Assembly (NCBI GenBank): GCA_900074885.1
Contig: FJUW01000027.1
Span: 124,001-188,000 of the forward strand
DNA from: Rhynchosporium graminicola
Taxonomy: Eukaryota > Ascomycota > Leotiomycetes > Helotiales > Ploettnerulaceae
DNA length: 64,000 bases
Direction: 5' to 3'
Each line of letters starts with the position of its first letter. Positions within the stretch are counted from its first letter, which is position 1. A program made the translations under genes and the position numbers. Below are positions 12,901 through 25,189 of the stretch, piece by piece. The notes under the pieces are model-generated. The model was not told the origin of the DNA and did no database searches. It saw only the letters and a program-made list of their open reading frames with translations.

Positions 12901-15640
12901 CCTTAATCCTTTAGTTCATTTCGCAGAAGCTTATGATACTCGAGAGGGTCAGAATCTAAGGGTAAAAGGAACTAATAACTCTTCTAGAAATTAGCTTATT
13001 TTTACTAGCCTTTAGACCCCGGATACTACTCTATTAGTAGATATATATAATGAAGAGGTAATAAGGTAAGGCTATTATATATTAATCCTAGAGCTTGCGA
13101 TAGGTATAGTATAGAGCTTAGGGGAGCTAGCTATAGGTAAGGAAATACTACTTATAGACTGCGAAAGGGATATATAAATTAAGGATAAGCGATATACTTA
13201 CCTCTTAAATAATCAAGTCACTAAAGGGGCACTTATATCTTCTAATTAAGTTACTAAAGAAGTACTTATATTAATAATACCTCGATTATCTAGGATTAAG
13301 GTTCGAATGCTATATAAACCTCTACTAGAGGGGCACTAAGTGATTCTCGATTATTCGACTAACGAGCCGGATATAGAATCAGATTCGATTAGATCTTCTA
13401 ATAACTCTATCGAGAGATTATTAGAAGTTTAAAGCTTAAATTCTGAAAAGAAGCTTTCAAAAGCTAAGAAGAAAGCTATAAAGAAGCCTAAGTATCTAAA
13501 GAAGGTAAATAGTACTCTAGTATTTTAAGTACTAAGTGCTATAATAAACTCTAGGCGTATAGAGAACCCTTATCGAAAGATCGGGGGTAAAGAAACTCGG
13601 AGTGCCTAAGTTAAGAGCGATCTCTCTTATAAGGAACTCTAAAATAATCCTAAGTTATAAATAGATCCTTAAATCTCTATATTTATACTTGATTAATATA
13701 TAGATATAAAAGGAGGTGCTTTAGACCTGAGAATAATACACGAAGTGATCTAAGTATCTTTTAAAATATTCTAGATACTTAAACTAGATAATTTAATAAT
13801 AGCTACTACTTTAGAAGCTTAGCTTTTAAATATTAATAGAAAGCTTAAACTTCTAAAAATCAAGGTAGTAGATCTCCTACTAGAACTAAAGAGATTTAAT
13901 AATCTTAAGAACTATCTAATAAAAGCTTAGTTTTCTAAAGATATAGATCTAGAGATAGGAAATATAAAGAAATAAGGCTACTAGGAATCTAAGATATACG
14001 ATTAGTATATAATATAAACGCTAGTTCCTCTGATATAGGTTTTTAAGTATAAACCTAATAAAGATAGATATATTAAAAGATATCGCTCTCGAATTAGTTA
14101 GAGGGATCTTTAAAGCGAAGTAATAATCACCTTAACTTACGCTAGTACGCTTAATATAAAATTAATCCGAATAGCAATAGCTCTTATAGTATACTTCGAT
14201 CTGGAGATTAAGTGCTTTAATATTATAAATACTTTTATTAATACCTTAAGGGATATTAAAGGAGAATGAGTATATTATTCCTTTCTTCCTAGAAGATTAA
14301 ATCCCGGAAAGGTACTTAGAGTCGATCGCGCTCTCTACGGAATAAGAGATTCTCTATACTTATAGTATAAACATATAGCTAATACCTTAACTAAACTTAA
14401 GCTATCTCTATATCTAGAGGAGTCTTATATATTCATAGAGAAAGATTATAAACTAATAGTCATATTCTATATAGATAATATATAAGTACTCTTCTATAAT
14501 AATAATAAGGAGCTCAGGCAGGGCTTTATCAATTAGCTAAATACGGAATACGATATACATATTCTCGGAGATATTAAGTAATTCCTTAGTATTATAGTAC
14601 TCTATAATAGAAAGCTTAAAACTATTTCACTTATATATAATTAGTTGTTGTACGGACTTAATAGGGTGTAAATACTCTCTAGGTATTTCCTGACAGCCGT
14701 GCTGTTCGTATCAAACGACAGCCTCGCTTATGTAATTGTCGCCAAGGAACGCCCTCTAATAGGGAGAACTCCTTCTATAGTTACATGAATCAAGACTCTT
14801 ACACTACTGTAATTCCTCACGTACTCGTAATAACTGCTCGACATTAGTATATTAAGAAAATCGCGTGTAAGTTTAATTAAATAGATAGAAACTGCTTAAT
14901 TATACTACTTCGTTAACTTAATCTTATTAAGAACTTAAACTAAGCTTTAAAGAAGTTAATTAAAGTATTTCAAGAGAGAGTAAGATTAGTTCTCTATACC
15001 GTAATTATAGTTCGACTAGACGTATTATATACTATCTTATAGCTCTCTAAGTACTTAACTAATCCCTTATTAGACTATTTTATAGCTATCTACTAGCTAA
15101 TCTGATATCTTTACAATACTCGATTTCTAGGTATTATTTATAGAGGAGAATACTTAAGAGCTTTAGTAATAGCTTCTGATACTTTATTTATAAACGATCT
15201 AGACTCTAGAAGATTATCCTAAGGATATCTAATCCTTATATATAGAGGATTAGTGATTTGGAAAGCTTTAATATAAGATATAGTTATAACCTCTATAACT
15301 AAGGCTGAACTGCTTATATTAGCTAACCTAGTAAAAAAAACTATAGCTCTTTAGAAATTCTTTAAAGATCTTGCCTTCGATATTGGAGAGACTTAGGAGA
15401 TCTTTTATAATAATTAATAAACGATTAGGCTAGTTATAAATAAAAGCGAGAGAATAATTACTAAATTATAATATATCGATATTCAGAATATATAGCTTAA
15501 GTAAGAGCACGCTAAGGGATTATTTGCAGTAACTTATCTGCTAACTAATAATATACTAGCAGATAGTCTTATAAAGAATCTCACTCGATAGAAATTCAAA
15601 GCTTTCAGATCTCTTTTAAATTTTGGAAATTATAGATCAT
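9961..15640 (+). pseudogene. Copia B gag-pol polyprotein, heavily RIPed
   Basis: The gag-like part (about 9960-10700) is Glu/Lys-rich with a helical block (KEQISELTRSTRD near 10015). Integrase is readable about 12070-12420: YTHKLNSGIERVGSEMI matches the Copia YTPQQNGVAER block, followed by LANLPDFLGLK and FNRLPRRGN. A Ser/Lys-rich linker precedes RT (about 14020-14640) with FDLEIKCFNIINTF, ALYGIRDSLYLW and FYIDNI (YVDD family, last D changed to N). The RT/RNase H junction is split by a solo LTR. RNase H (about 15110-15640) shows VIWKALI, TKAELLILANL and the tail ADSLIKNLTR. The frame is interrupted throughout by TAG/TAA at Gln/Trp positions. Confidence 0.85.
14646..14843 (+). mobile_element. 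Solo LTR (198 bp) inside Copia B, TSD TTAGT
   Basis: TGTTGTACGG...GCTCGACA with perfect TTAGT duplications at 14641-14645 and 14844-14848. GC-rich and full of TpG and CpA compared with the RIPed host element, so it either arrived late or escaped RIP because it is short. No other copy of this family is in the window, so strand and family are unassigned; plus is nominal. Confidence 0.88.
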
Positions 15641-15785
15641 AAATAGAGGAGCTTTAAGTATAGTATCAAGTCGCTTACTTAGCGTACTTTTTTTATTATA
15701 TAAAATTCAGACTAAAAAAAAAACTAGGCTTTTAGGGATCCGCGAATAATTATATAGGAAGATTAAATACTTACTTTAAGCTATT

Positions 15786-16915
15786 CTTCTAGCGCTTAAT
15801 CCGGTACTTAGTAAAGTACTTTCTATCCTTAGAAGGAGTTCTGCTACTATATAATCCTATAAACTTACTAGCAGAAGCTCTATCTGCACTACTATTACGA
15901 TCTCTCTTCTTTAGAGAAGGTCTAGGTCTAATAGATTTTATATTAAAGATCTCGACCTCAGATTCTGACTCTATATCGTTATCGCCTTTCTTCAGAGCTC
16001 TCTTAGCTTTTATATCTTTAAGCACTTATCGAAGATTTATATAATAGTTCTTAAGAAACTAAGTAAATTAACTAAGGTATTAAAAGATCAAATTATTAGA
16101 AAGCTTACGGATTCCTTAGTCTTAGTTCTCTTTCTATCTATAAAATCCTTAGCCTAAGTAATTATCTGCGGAGTAGTAGGAATATAGCTATAAGAAGCAT
16201 AGGAGTAGTATCTCTTTAACTTTATAGCTGTATTTATATAGTAGCGACCTTTCAGTCTAGTTCCCTTTATACCTATACTAATATATCTCTAGTAAAGATC
16301 TTTATTCTCTTTACTTAGTAGATATTAGATTTAGATAATATCAGTATTAGGAGATTACTTACTTATCTTACGCTTTACTCTAGATCTGGGGGTAGTAGTA
16401 ATAGACTTACGACTATAGGAAAGTATAATCATCTTCTTTAAAGAAGAAGAAGCTTTTAGTATATAAGGAGATAAATTAGTTCGCTAGAGAAATAGAGAAA
16501 ATTCATAGGCAGAATAATCAGATAAATCGTTAAGGGGATTATATTACTTAGGCTTAAGCTTCGAGTTATCTCTATTAGTATAATTAATAGATCGAAAGGA
16601 ACGGATTTCAGGATCATTTCGGGGTGGAGCTACTAGGCGACGAGGAATAGAAGGGATATCTTCCTTAGAGTAAGGGCTATCGAACTATATCGCAGATTTT
16701 TAGTTAAAAGATTAAAGTAAAAGATAAAAAATAATCTTATAATATCGCGATAGATATATTTAATCGCAAAAGATCTTCTAGTAGTAGCAGAGGATTCTAT
16801 AACGCGATGATATGATATAGGACGCGCCTCGGGCTCTTTAGACGAGTTCTTCTTTCGTGATCTCTTATTTAGAGAATTAGAAGATATAATAATAATAATA
16901 GAAGATTTGAAATAA
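15786..16915 (-). pseudogene. Antisense accessory ORF in the Copia B 3' region
   Basis: Between the end of pol and the 3' LTR, the minus strand gives long coding-like stretches. Near 16910-16735: SSNSLNKRSRKKNSSKEPE. Near 16690-16080, in another frame: RRLVAPPRNDPEIRSFRS and TTPRSRVKRKISK. The open 78-codon stretch 15789-16025 contains ESESEVEIFNIKSIRPRPS. Residual stops are TAG/TAA at likely Gln sites. The start codon is lost. The protein would be basic, Ser/Arg/Lys-rich, with no domain I recognise. Transcribed opposite to pol, it could be an antisense accessory gene or a captured gene. Confidence 0.45.
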
Positions 16916-17000
16916 AGTTATTAATAAAATGAGAGAGATAAGCGCGAGTAATTATAATATATTATATTTAAAGGAAGAAGAACCTCTCTATATGCGAGAT

Positions 17001-17038
17001 AAGGGGTTTATATACCTATAAGGGGTTTATATACCTAT
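17001..17038. repeat. 19-bp tandem duplication
   Basis: AAGGGGTTTATATACCTAT is present twice, head to tail, in the Copia B 3' region, upstream of the antisense frame. Small and of unclear significance. Confidence 0.8.
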
Positions 17039-17570
17039 AAGGCTTCGGCTACCTACTCTTATGAGTAAATAAGGCTAGCTGCCTGGAGTTCTTCTTCGGT
17101 CTAGAAGACTCTTCTACCTGGAGTAATTTTTTTACTCTTTCAGAATTAATAAATAATAATAAGGTAAGATCACTCGATTAGTTACGATAGCTATTTATAA
17201 CTCTCTAAGATTATATAACCTGAACTTCGATTTTAATTCATTCTAATGAACGCTTCTTTACGGTATCTTACCTTTACTCTTATACTCGACGATCACTTAA
17301 AGCTTAGAATCAGCTAATTTTATACTATATATAAGGCTATAGCCTTATAATTTTCTTTATTTACTTAACTCTACTCTTCAATAGTAACTTCGACTTTGAT
17401 TATTTCACGCACTTTATCTGTACTTTCTTTTGTTAATTTATATAAATAGTAGAATCTACCCTCTCTATTTAGAAGCTTCTTTACTTACTTAGGGTAGTTT
17501 ATATTCACTAACTAGGTAAAGGTATACGTATAGTTAATAGTAATCTCTAGACTTATACTAAGAGATTACT
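17039..17570. other. Copia B 3' non-coding stretch
   Basis: AT-rich sequence upstream of the polypurine tract (AAGGGG, 17573-17578). No coding frame is supported. If the antisense frame is real, its promoter would lie here or in the 3' LTR. Confidence 0.4.
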
Positions 17571-17580
17571 ATAAGGGGTA

Positions 17581-17810
17581 TATCGTACACTTTTACCTGT
17601 TATATATAGTCACGTTATATCTGATCACCTGTATAGCTTAGTATATGCTTATATGATCTCCTCATATATTTAAAGTAAGCTTTCTCTCTTTCTTCTAAAG
17701 GGATAACGCTCTCTATAATTAATATTCAGAGATGACTTTAATTCTCCATCTCCTGATACCTTAAAGTGATCTTTCACAACTAATAAAGCCTGCCTTACTT
17801 TTATACTATA
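17581..17810 (+). repeat. 3' LTR of Copia B (230 bp)
   Basis: Same length and ends as 9329-9558. Preceded by the purine tract ATAAGGGG and followed by the AAGAA target duplication. Confidence 0.9.
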
Positions 17811-19300
17811 AAGAACTACTTATATTACTATAGAAATTTATAAGTATTAAGCGCCTTAGTTATACTAGAGTCCGACTATAAAATAATAGACCTCGAGACT
17901 CTCGAAAATAATACTCTAAGGATAAGGCTTATCTAGTTTATCTGTAACTTACTAGTCTACAGTTATCTAGGGCGGGACTCTACTATATTAATACTAGTAG
18001 GACGCTCCTTTTACTAGCTATTATAATCGAGGTATATAAGATAATTCTTAAGGAACTATAACTATTATAGGAGAAATAAAGAATAAAGGGAATATAAGCA
18101 CGGACTCTTAAGACTAATACTAGTTCCTAACTAATTCTTCTAGGAGATATCTATAGACTTTATAATCGAATTACTAGACTCTTAAGGTAATTATTACCTT
18201 TAGGTGATTAAAGACCGATTAAGTAAATAAATAGTTATCGAAGCGATACTTAGTATAAAAGTAGAGGAATATACTAAGAAATTTATAGAATACTAAATAA
18301 GAAACTATAGGATACTACGAGCGATTATAAGCGATAGAAGTACTAACTAGATAAGTATATTCTAGAAGACTTTTTATTACTTAATTAGCATATAATAGAG
18401 ACTTAGCTCCGGATATTACTTATAAACCGATAGAGAATTAGAAAAACTAAATTAAGATATCTAAGCTTATTTATAGAACTTTATTAACTAAGAGTAGTCC
18501 GACTAGAAAAAGTAGCTTCTTATAGCTTAGTTAGCGTTAAACGGATATTACTACGCGGGCCTTAGGATAAGCTTATTCTTTGCCATATATAAGTACGAAG
18601 CGCTATTACTTATCTTATCAGAGATAGAACCCGAGATTAACTTCTAGTTACTATCGAGCGAATAGGTAGTAGTATTCGTAGAGAAGATAAAGAAGATTAC
18701 TAACTTATACTAGTTGAATATAGTAGCGTCCGCTTAGAAATGGGAGGATAGCGCTAATAAGATAAGGACCCTAGCTTTAGTATACTAGAAGAGAGATAAG
18801 ATATAGTTAGATCTATATAACTACTAGATAAATCGACTAAAAAAGAGTCTTAATATAAAGTATACTAAGTATATAGTAGATAAAGTATTATCGCTAGTAG
18901 CTATTCGTTTATCTGAGGTCCTTAGTAATATTTATCTAGTATTTTATATAGATCTATTATAACTAGCGAGCTATAATCTATTACTTAGGCAAGAGACTAA
19001 CGATAGTTAACTGGAGCTCGTACTATTCGAGACTTATAAAGAATAGTAAGTAAAGGAGATTCTTTATACTAGAGATAAATCGAGAAGAAAAGAGAAAGGT
19101 AGAGAGATACTAATAAAGTGGATAAGTTATTACGAACTTACGTAGGAACTTATTAAAGACCTATCGGATACTATAGCTATAGACGAGTTTAAAACTAAGT
19201 ATAGTGATATTAAGTACTACGATAAACCTAGATAAATATAAGAGAAAAAGAAGAAAAAGAGAGGATCCGCTTAATTGTAAGCAAGTTAATAGTATTAATA
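17811..19300 (+). pseudogene. Gypsy C integrase and chromodomain
   Basis: Continues Gypsy C in frame after Copia B. The integrase zinc domain is mutated (His/Cys to Tyr, NYNYYRRNK near 18060). The catalytic core follows: EISIDFIIELPDS (about 18145-18184), ISDRSTN (about 18333-18353) where the family has SDRGxQF, and SGYYLTDRELE (HPQTDG region, about 18410). C-terminal GPY-like sequence leads to a chromodomain near 19055-19210 (EILYTRDKS...ILIKWISYYELTQE), the targeting module of chromoviruses. Stops are mostly at Gln/Trp. The catalytic Asp of ISDR is still encoded. Confidence 0.87.
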
Positions 19301-20568
19301 AGCGGAGTTCGGATTTCTTTTTATAAAATTTTATTAATTAAAAAGGTAATATAATATAACTTAATAAATCTCCTTAGGATCTTATACTAAATTAAATTAA
19401 CTAGCTTAGTTAGCTCTATATAGGGACCTAAAACTAAGGCAAGAGGGACTTTACTAGTACTATAGCAGTTAGTAATAAAGAGTAAATAGAGTCCGGGAAA
19501 CTTATATCTGACTTTACTAAGTAATAATATTAGTAACTGAATTAGTTACTTCAGTAGTAATAAGCCTAAAACAAGCGATTAGCCATAAAATATAAGCGGA
19601 ATCCGAGGATAGTTATAAAGAGAGAAGACTAGCGGCTTAGAGAGACTTTAAGGCTTTCTAGGCCTTAAGGACCTTACCGAGATCGCGATAAGCGTTAGCG
19701 CTAAATAGGTAGTTAGCGATAGAAAGTAAGCGTAGTCTAAAAACTTATATAGTATCTCTATTAGCAGAGCGAGTCTAAATAGTATAAGTGATATACGCTA
19801 TTTAAAGACTAAGCAGTTAGTAAAGTTTTCTTAGCGGAGCTCGGGATAAATATATAAGTTTTTATAGTTCTTACGATTATAAGAATAAGTCGTATAAGCG
19901 CAGAAGTAAGTAGACTATATAAGTTAGCGTATATCAGGCGAAAAAAGATAGGATCCGACTTATATTCTATTAATATAGTTAACCCTAGAGAGAGTATAAG
20001 TAGCGCAGTAGATAATAGAAGATATCTGACTCCGATTAGTAGTAAGCGGGATATAGTGTTTTTAAAGCGGAGATAGTAAAAGGAAAGGAGTAATCGATAT
20101 TAGATAATCTTATTAACTTATAGTTAGTAATAGTTAATTAAGAAGAATGGAATTAGTTTATAAAGTGATAGGAGAAGGTATATATATAGCTAAGGCAGGG
20201 GTATTTACTAATTCAATTAATAATGGAAGAGAGAGCGATAATAAAGAAATAAGAAGATATAATTAGCCTTACTATTATTATAGGCGGGAAATAAATAGAG
20301 AAATTATATAAACGAATAATTAGAAGCCTTATACGACTTTAATAGTATTATTAATTATTCCTTTACTATCGGTTTACTATCGTACTCTATCGGTTTACTA
20401 TTATTATTAACTTCTAAGCGAAATCAGCACGAAGCGAGGAAAAGAGTTGCAGATATAATAAGCTCTAACGAATCGGAACTATAATATAGGACTATATATA
20501 ATAGGGTGGGATATAGGTTATTAGAGGCGAACTCTAATATAAGATAAGCGAAAGGAGGAAGGGAGTAA
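19301..20568 (+). pseudogene. Gypsy C 3' region with possible extra sense-strand ORF
   Basis: About 1.3 kb separates the chromodomain from the 3' LTR. One plus-strand frame reads as a charged, Arg/Leu/Gln-rich protein interrupted mainly by Gln-type stops, e.g. AFQALRTLPRSR (about 19645) and LAIESKRSLKTYIVSLLAE (about 19715), continuing to LYKRIIRSLIRL near 20335. No domain is recognised. It may be an accessory ORF or simply biased AT-rich sequence. A purine tract (AAAGGAGGAAGGGAG) immediately precedes the LTR. Confidence 0.35.
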
Positions 20569-20736
20569 TATAAGAGGCGAGCCTTAGGATTAAGCACTAG
20601 CGATACTTATGCTTACTAAGCTTAGCGGCACTCGCATATTTTCCTTCGGAGCTAGGCTAGAACCTAACTCTCTCTTATATCGAACTTCTTAAATACTACA
20701 CTTGATCATCTGCGTACGCGTTACTCACCCGTGATA
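20569..20736 (+). repeat. 3' LTR of Gypsy C (168 bp)
   Basis: Starts TATAAGAGGCGAG and ends CACCCGTGATA. It is the same length as, and collinear with, the reverse-strand LTR at 59628-59795. Followed by TAGAC (20737-20741); the complement GTCTA sits just outside the other LTR (59796-59800), so the two are the ends of one insertion separated by the inversion. Confidence 0.92.
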
Positions 20737-20741
20737 TAGAC

Positions 20742-23700
20742 TTATATAAACTACTTTACTATAGCTTCTATATTAATTAATAGTAGTCTGTTATATATAA
20801 TTCCCTTCTTAAGCCGATTAGTAATTACGATTAAGTTAGTATATCTTTTACTTTCTGGAAAATCGATAATAAAATTAATAGAAATTTCTTATTAGATCTT
20901 ATCTAGTAGTAGTAGTAGCTTAAGGAATCCTTAACTTTAGTCTCGCTATATCTTATTCCTTCTATAAGCGTTATAGTTCCGAATAAACCTTCTTATATCT
21001 TCTGATATCTATAGCTAGAAGAACTATCGACTTATAGTAGTAGTAGTTAAATCTTATTCTAAGTATCTATATATCTTAGTATTATATATCACTTAGATTA
21101 ACTTTATATATAGTTCTTCGGAATCAGGTACCTATAGTCTGCCTCGGAATTATAGTTTACTTACTTCTGATAGTAAGTACTCTAATACTAATACTTTCAA
21201 CTTTAGCGTAATAAGGAATACGTGCTACTTATCGCGTATTATCTTAGCTGCTTCTTAGTATATACTATCGGCTTATTCTACTTATAAGAAGAGTTCCTTA
21301 AGTAGCGTAGAGGTAATAGTAGTAGTATTATTATCCGGGATAGCTTCGTTAACTATTTCGGGTTCTTTAACTTATGGAGATTCGTTCTATAGTCGCGAGG
21401 CTTCTTCTTCTTCTTAGTATCTTCGATCTTATCGTATCGTAACCGGAGCTACTACTACTATCTCTTATAGTAGTAGTAGTTCTCGTAGTGCCTTTAGCTT
21501 AATTAGTTAGATTAATTAGTACTAGAGCTATTTATCTTCTATACTATAAGATATATACTATTCGTATCGTAAGAGTATATCTACGCGCTTGTTTTCTTTC
21601 CTAGGGATATAACTAATTATATAATTAAACTATAAGAGAAGTAGCAACTACTATATTTACCGCTTCGTAAGCTACTATACTATTATGAAATACTCGAGGT
21701 TCTTATAGTTAGTATAAATATAGAATTCTTATACGCTTTTCATTTCGTACTACTACTTCTTAAGGTAATATATAATTACTAGTATTTCCTTATTATAGAT
21801 TTCATAATTATATTCAGCAAGAGCGTTTTTCTTCGAGAAAGATTACGTAAGGTCGTAAGTATCTTTAGTTATCGAATTATATAAGTACCTCTCCTACTGC
21901 TTATCCGGAAGAGTCTATTTCGAGTATTATTTCTTAGTCGGGGTTAAATTACGCTAGGGTAAGTCTAGTAGTAAATATATCTTTTAGCTTCTTAAACGCT
22001 TTATCTGCAGCTTTATCTTACTACTATAGCTAGTCCTTATAAGTAAGCTATATTAGTAGTAGCGTAATTATCGAGTAATCTTTAATAAATATCTATTAGA
22101 AATTTGTAAATCCTAAGAAGCTTCGTACTTCTTTTAGTAAGGTTAGGAGTTTCTGTTCTCGAATCGCTTATACTTTCTTAGAGTCTATTTGAATACCCTC
22201 TTTTATATCGATTACGAACCTAAGGTATTTCGTTATTTGTACTTCGAATTCGCACTTATCGATATCTAGTTATAGTCTAGCCTCGCGTAATCTTACTATA
22301 ACCTTTAGTACTTACTTTCAGTAGTAGTAGTAGTTACTATCTATATAGATTAAGATATTATTAATATAAGTAGAATAGAATTCGTTTAAGTAGTCGCGTA
22401 AAGCTTAATTAATATATTATTAAAACGTACTTAGGGTATTCGCAAGTTCAAGAGGAGTTACTAGCTACTTATATAAACTATATCCCGTGCGAAAAGCTGT
22501 CTTCTATTTGTTGCTAGTAGTAATACGTATCTTATGGAAAGTAGTAGTAATACCTAGTTTCGTAAACTTTTTCGCTTTCTCTATATTCCGAAGAGTCTTA
22601 TAGATTAGTAGCAGTAGGTATCGACCCTTCTTCGTAATTTGATTTAATCTATAGTAGTCGATATAAAATCGTAGCCTGCTTTCTAGTTTCTTTACGAATA
22701 AGATAGAGGCAGTAGTAGGTAAGTTACTAACTCGAATGAATCCCTTATTAAGAAGCTTCGTAAGAGTCTTCTGTAGTACTAAGAGTTTATCGCGAGATAT
22801 ATTATATAAGAGGCCCTAAGGTACTATAAGTTCCTTATTATTATATAGTTCGAGTTTAATCTTATAGTTAATCCTGGAACCTTATAGTAGTAATAGTACG
22901 TCTGCTTTCTTATTATTATATAAGTCGAGGTACTTATATAGCTAATTAAGGAGTTTCGTTCGCGGGTTAGTCTTTATCTTCAGTATAAGAGCCTTCTGGA
23001 TATCTGCTATACTTATAGTAAATACCTATATCTTCTTACGTAATCGTCCTCGAGTCAGCCTATTAAATACTACTACTAATACTATAAAGCAGTCTAGCTC
23101 GTAGTCCGGCTCTTATACTCGGTTGCGTAAGGTCGTAGCAGTAATATTAATATAGTATTATAACTTTAGTGCAATTATATATATATCGTTTTTCTTAAAC
23201 TATAATAGTCCTAAAATCAAGTTGTAATCTTCTAGGCGTAGTACTATATAAAAGAAAGCTCTAGCTTCCTTATACCTATCGATATCTATCTCTATAACTA
23301 CTACTTCTATAATAAGACTTCTTTTTCCTTCGAACGAACTTATTTCGATAAGGAAAATAGGGAAACGCTAGAAGCAGTAGCGAGTAATAAAGCGAGAATT
23401 AATAATATTATATGAAAAGCACTTAGTATTAAGTAGAATCTTAGTATTATACTTTTTATTAATTATTATAGATACTAAGAAAAGGGCTCTATTTATTATA
23501 TTCTTAAACTAATTCTAAGCTTCTATTACTACTACTTAATCAACCTTCTTTTACTTCTATTAGCGATTTTAGATAGAAGCTATTCTTTTTCTAAGCTCTC
23601 TAACTCGGAGCTCGATCCTTCTATCTCGACTTCTTTCGGCTTTAACTTCTTTATCTTCTTCTTAGCTACTATTACCCGGCTTTTCTTCTTCTTAATTATA

Positions 23701-24900
23701 ATAAGTTTTATATAATAGTTATAGATTATATATCTATCTTATCTCCAGTAAAAGTAAAGCTGCTCTGCTTTCTGTCTCTCGATCTCTATAGAGCTTACTT
23801 ATCAGGGTTCCTTCTTTATTATTATAACTATAGTAATAATAAAAGTTATTTCTTAATCTTAGCTTCTTAACTTCGGCCAGTTAGTTACTAACTATACGTA
23901 ATTACGAATAGTACTTTTCGTATAACTATATTTGTATACTAATAGTACCGCGGACTAATATAATAGTAATAGTAGCTTTCAAGTAACTCTTCTTAACTAT
24001 ATGTGCCTAGTGCTATCTTTCTGCTTCGAGGATTAGCTAATTAAAATTATTAAGGAATTCGTTTAAAGGACGAGTTCCTTACTTAATCTTATTTAGCTAG
24101 CTTATAGCTTTCTATTAGTAGTAAGAGTCGCGAAAAGCAGTAGCTATCTATTGAAATAGCTCTTCGACTATTAATTGCCCTTATCGTTAGGTAAAGCTTA
24201 TCTATAGGTAAATTCGACCTATAGTCTCGCCTAAGAGATAGCTGAACGCGTACTATATTCGTTCCCTCTTATTACTAATAATAGTAATATCGATCTCTAG
24301 CTTCGCTCGTAAGATGCCCTCTAATTGAGAGTATAGGGCTAGGTTAGTACTATCGAACTTCTCGGGTTTTAGTATACGTTACTTCGTAGATATAGTTAGC
24401 TCCGGAGTTATCGACTATATCGTATCGTTTAGAGTTAGTACTACTAGTAGTAATAGCTATACGTTTCGTTATTCTATATCTTCGATCTTACTAGCTAAGG
24501 TAGCTATCGAACTTGCTTATTATACTAATAGCTTAGCAACTTATCGTCTTTATGCCTCGAAGGCATCTAGTAGCTACTAGGGGGGCTATTCTTCTGCTAT
24601 TATGAACTATATATCCTAGCGTTATCGTAATTACTACTCGTATAATAGTTATATAAATAGCCGAATCTACTATATATAGTCCGAGGCGTCTATCGCTGTA
24701 TCGTAAGTATTCGTGTGGTAATAGTAAGGCTAGGGTACTAGCTTCCTTACGCACGCGTATTATCCACTGCTCGAAAGCAGATCCTCTTTCGTTTAATTAA
24801 GAATATCAGGAATAAGTAAGGCAGCCGGATCTACTATATATAGTCCGAGGCGTCTGTCTTCGTATCGTAGGTATGCGTATAGTAATAGTAAGACTAGAGT
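20742..24900 (-). pseudogene. Gypsy E gag-pol, first part
   Basis: Reading leftward: a poorly readable gag; the end of the protease domain near 23170-23230 (YNLILGLL, family motif DxILGxxWL); RT with the LRFYIDYYRLNQIT block near 22640-22680 and the active-site block YINNILIY near 22325-22375 (family YxDDILIYS); an RNase H remnant near 21900-21600; and the integrase N-terminus ending near 20742 with NIEAIVK. Trinucleotide TAG/TAC repeats and TAG stops reflect RIP at CAG codons. The frame carries on at 59801 without a shift across the target site. Confidence 0.82.
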
Positions 24901-24988
24901 ACTAGCTTTCTTACGCACGCGTATCGTCTACTGCTCGTAAGCAGATCCTCTTTCGTTTAATTAAGAATATTAGGAATAAGTTAATTCT
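24661..24988. repeat. 164-bp tandem duplication next to the E 5' LTR
   Basis: Two head-to-tail copies (24661-24824 and 24825-24988), each starting CCG(A/G)ATCTACTATATATAG and ending near AGGAATAAG. They cover the leader/gag start just inside the 5' LTR. The copies differ by a few transitions, so the duplication predates at least some mutation. Confidence 0.88.
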
Positions 24989-24990
24989 AA

Positions 24991-25189
24991 TATTATATAG
25001 CGAATATAAAGTATATAGTATAAAAGCTCGTCTGTATTATCAGGAGAATTAACTAAGGAGGGAAGGGAGGAATAAGAGTCTCCCTTCTAAGTGCTAGTGG
25101 CAGTAATATTAGAATACGTATAATAATACGTCAGGTACTAGCGTAGACGCCTCAGGCGTCAAGTATACTAACGGGTATAACCCGTCACA
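24991..25189 (-). repeat. 5' LTR of Gypsy E (199 bp)
   Basis: On the minus strand begins TGTGACGGGTTATACC and ends at a RIP-mutated TATAATA. It matches 60747-60963 throughout; the other copy is 18 bp longer because of one internal indel. The outer flank is TTTTC (GAAAA on the minus strand). Confidence 0.9.

Larger units (their letters stand above)
9329..17810 (+). mobile_element. Copia element B, full length, TSD AAGAA
   Basis: 8482-bp Ty1/Copia element with two 230-bp LTRs and perfect AAGAA duplications (9324-9328, 17811-17815), inserted in Gypsy C between RNase H and integrase. The pol order integrase, RT, RNase H identifies Copia. It is heavily RIP-mutated; even the LTR ends are TA...TA instead of TG...CA. 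It hosts a solo LTR at 14646-14843 and about 1.9 kb of extra sequence, with an antisense frame, between pol and the 3' LTR. Confidence 0.92.
20737..25189 (-). mobile_element. Gypsy element E, 5' portion
   Basis: Minus-strand Ty3/Gypsy element. 5' LTR at 24991-25189, then gag, protease, RT, RNase H and the start of integrase running leftward to 20742, where Gypsy C was inserted (TSD TAGAC). Its integrase core, chromodomain and 3' LTR are at 59801-60963 on the plus strand because of the inversion. The insertion target is GAAAA: TTTTC at 25190-25194 on the plus strand and GAAAA at 60964-60968. Confidence 0.9.

Noticed and set aside
24533..24754. Minus-strand 73-codon ORF in Gypsy E
   Set aside because: Composition does not fit gag and it overlaps the 164-bp duplication; treated as a shadow frame.
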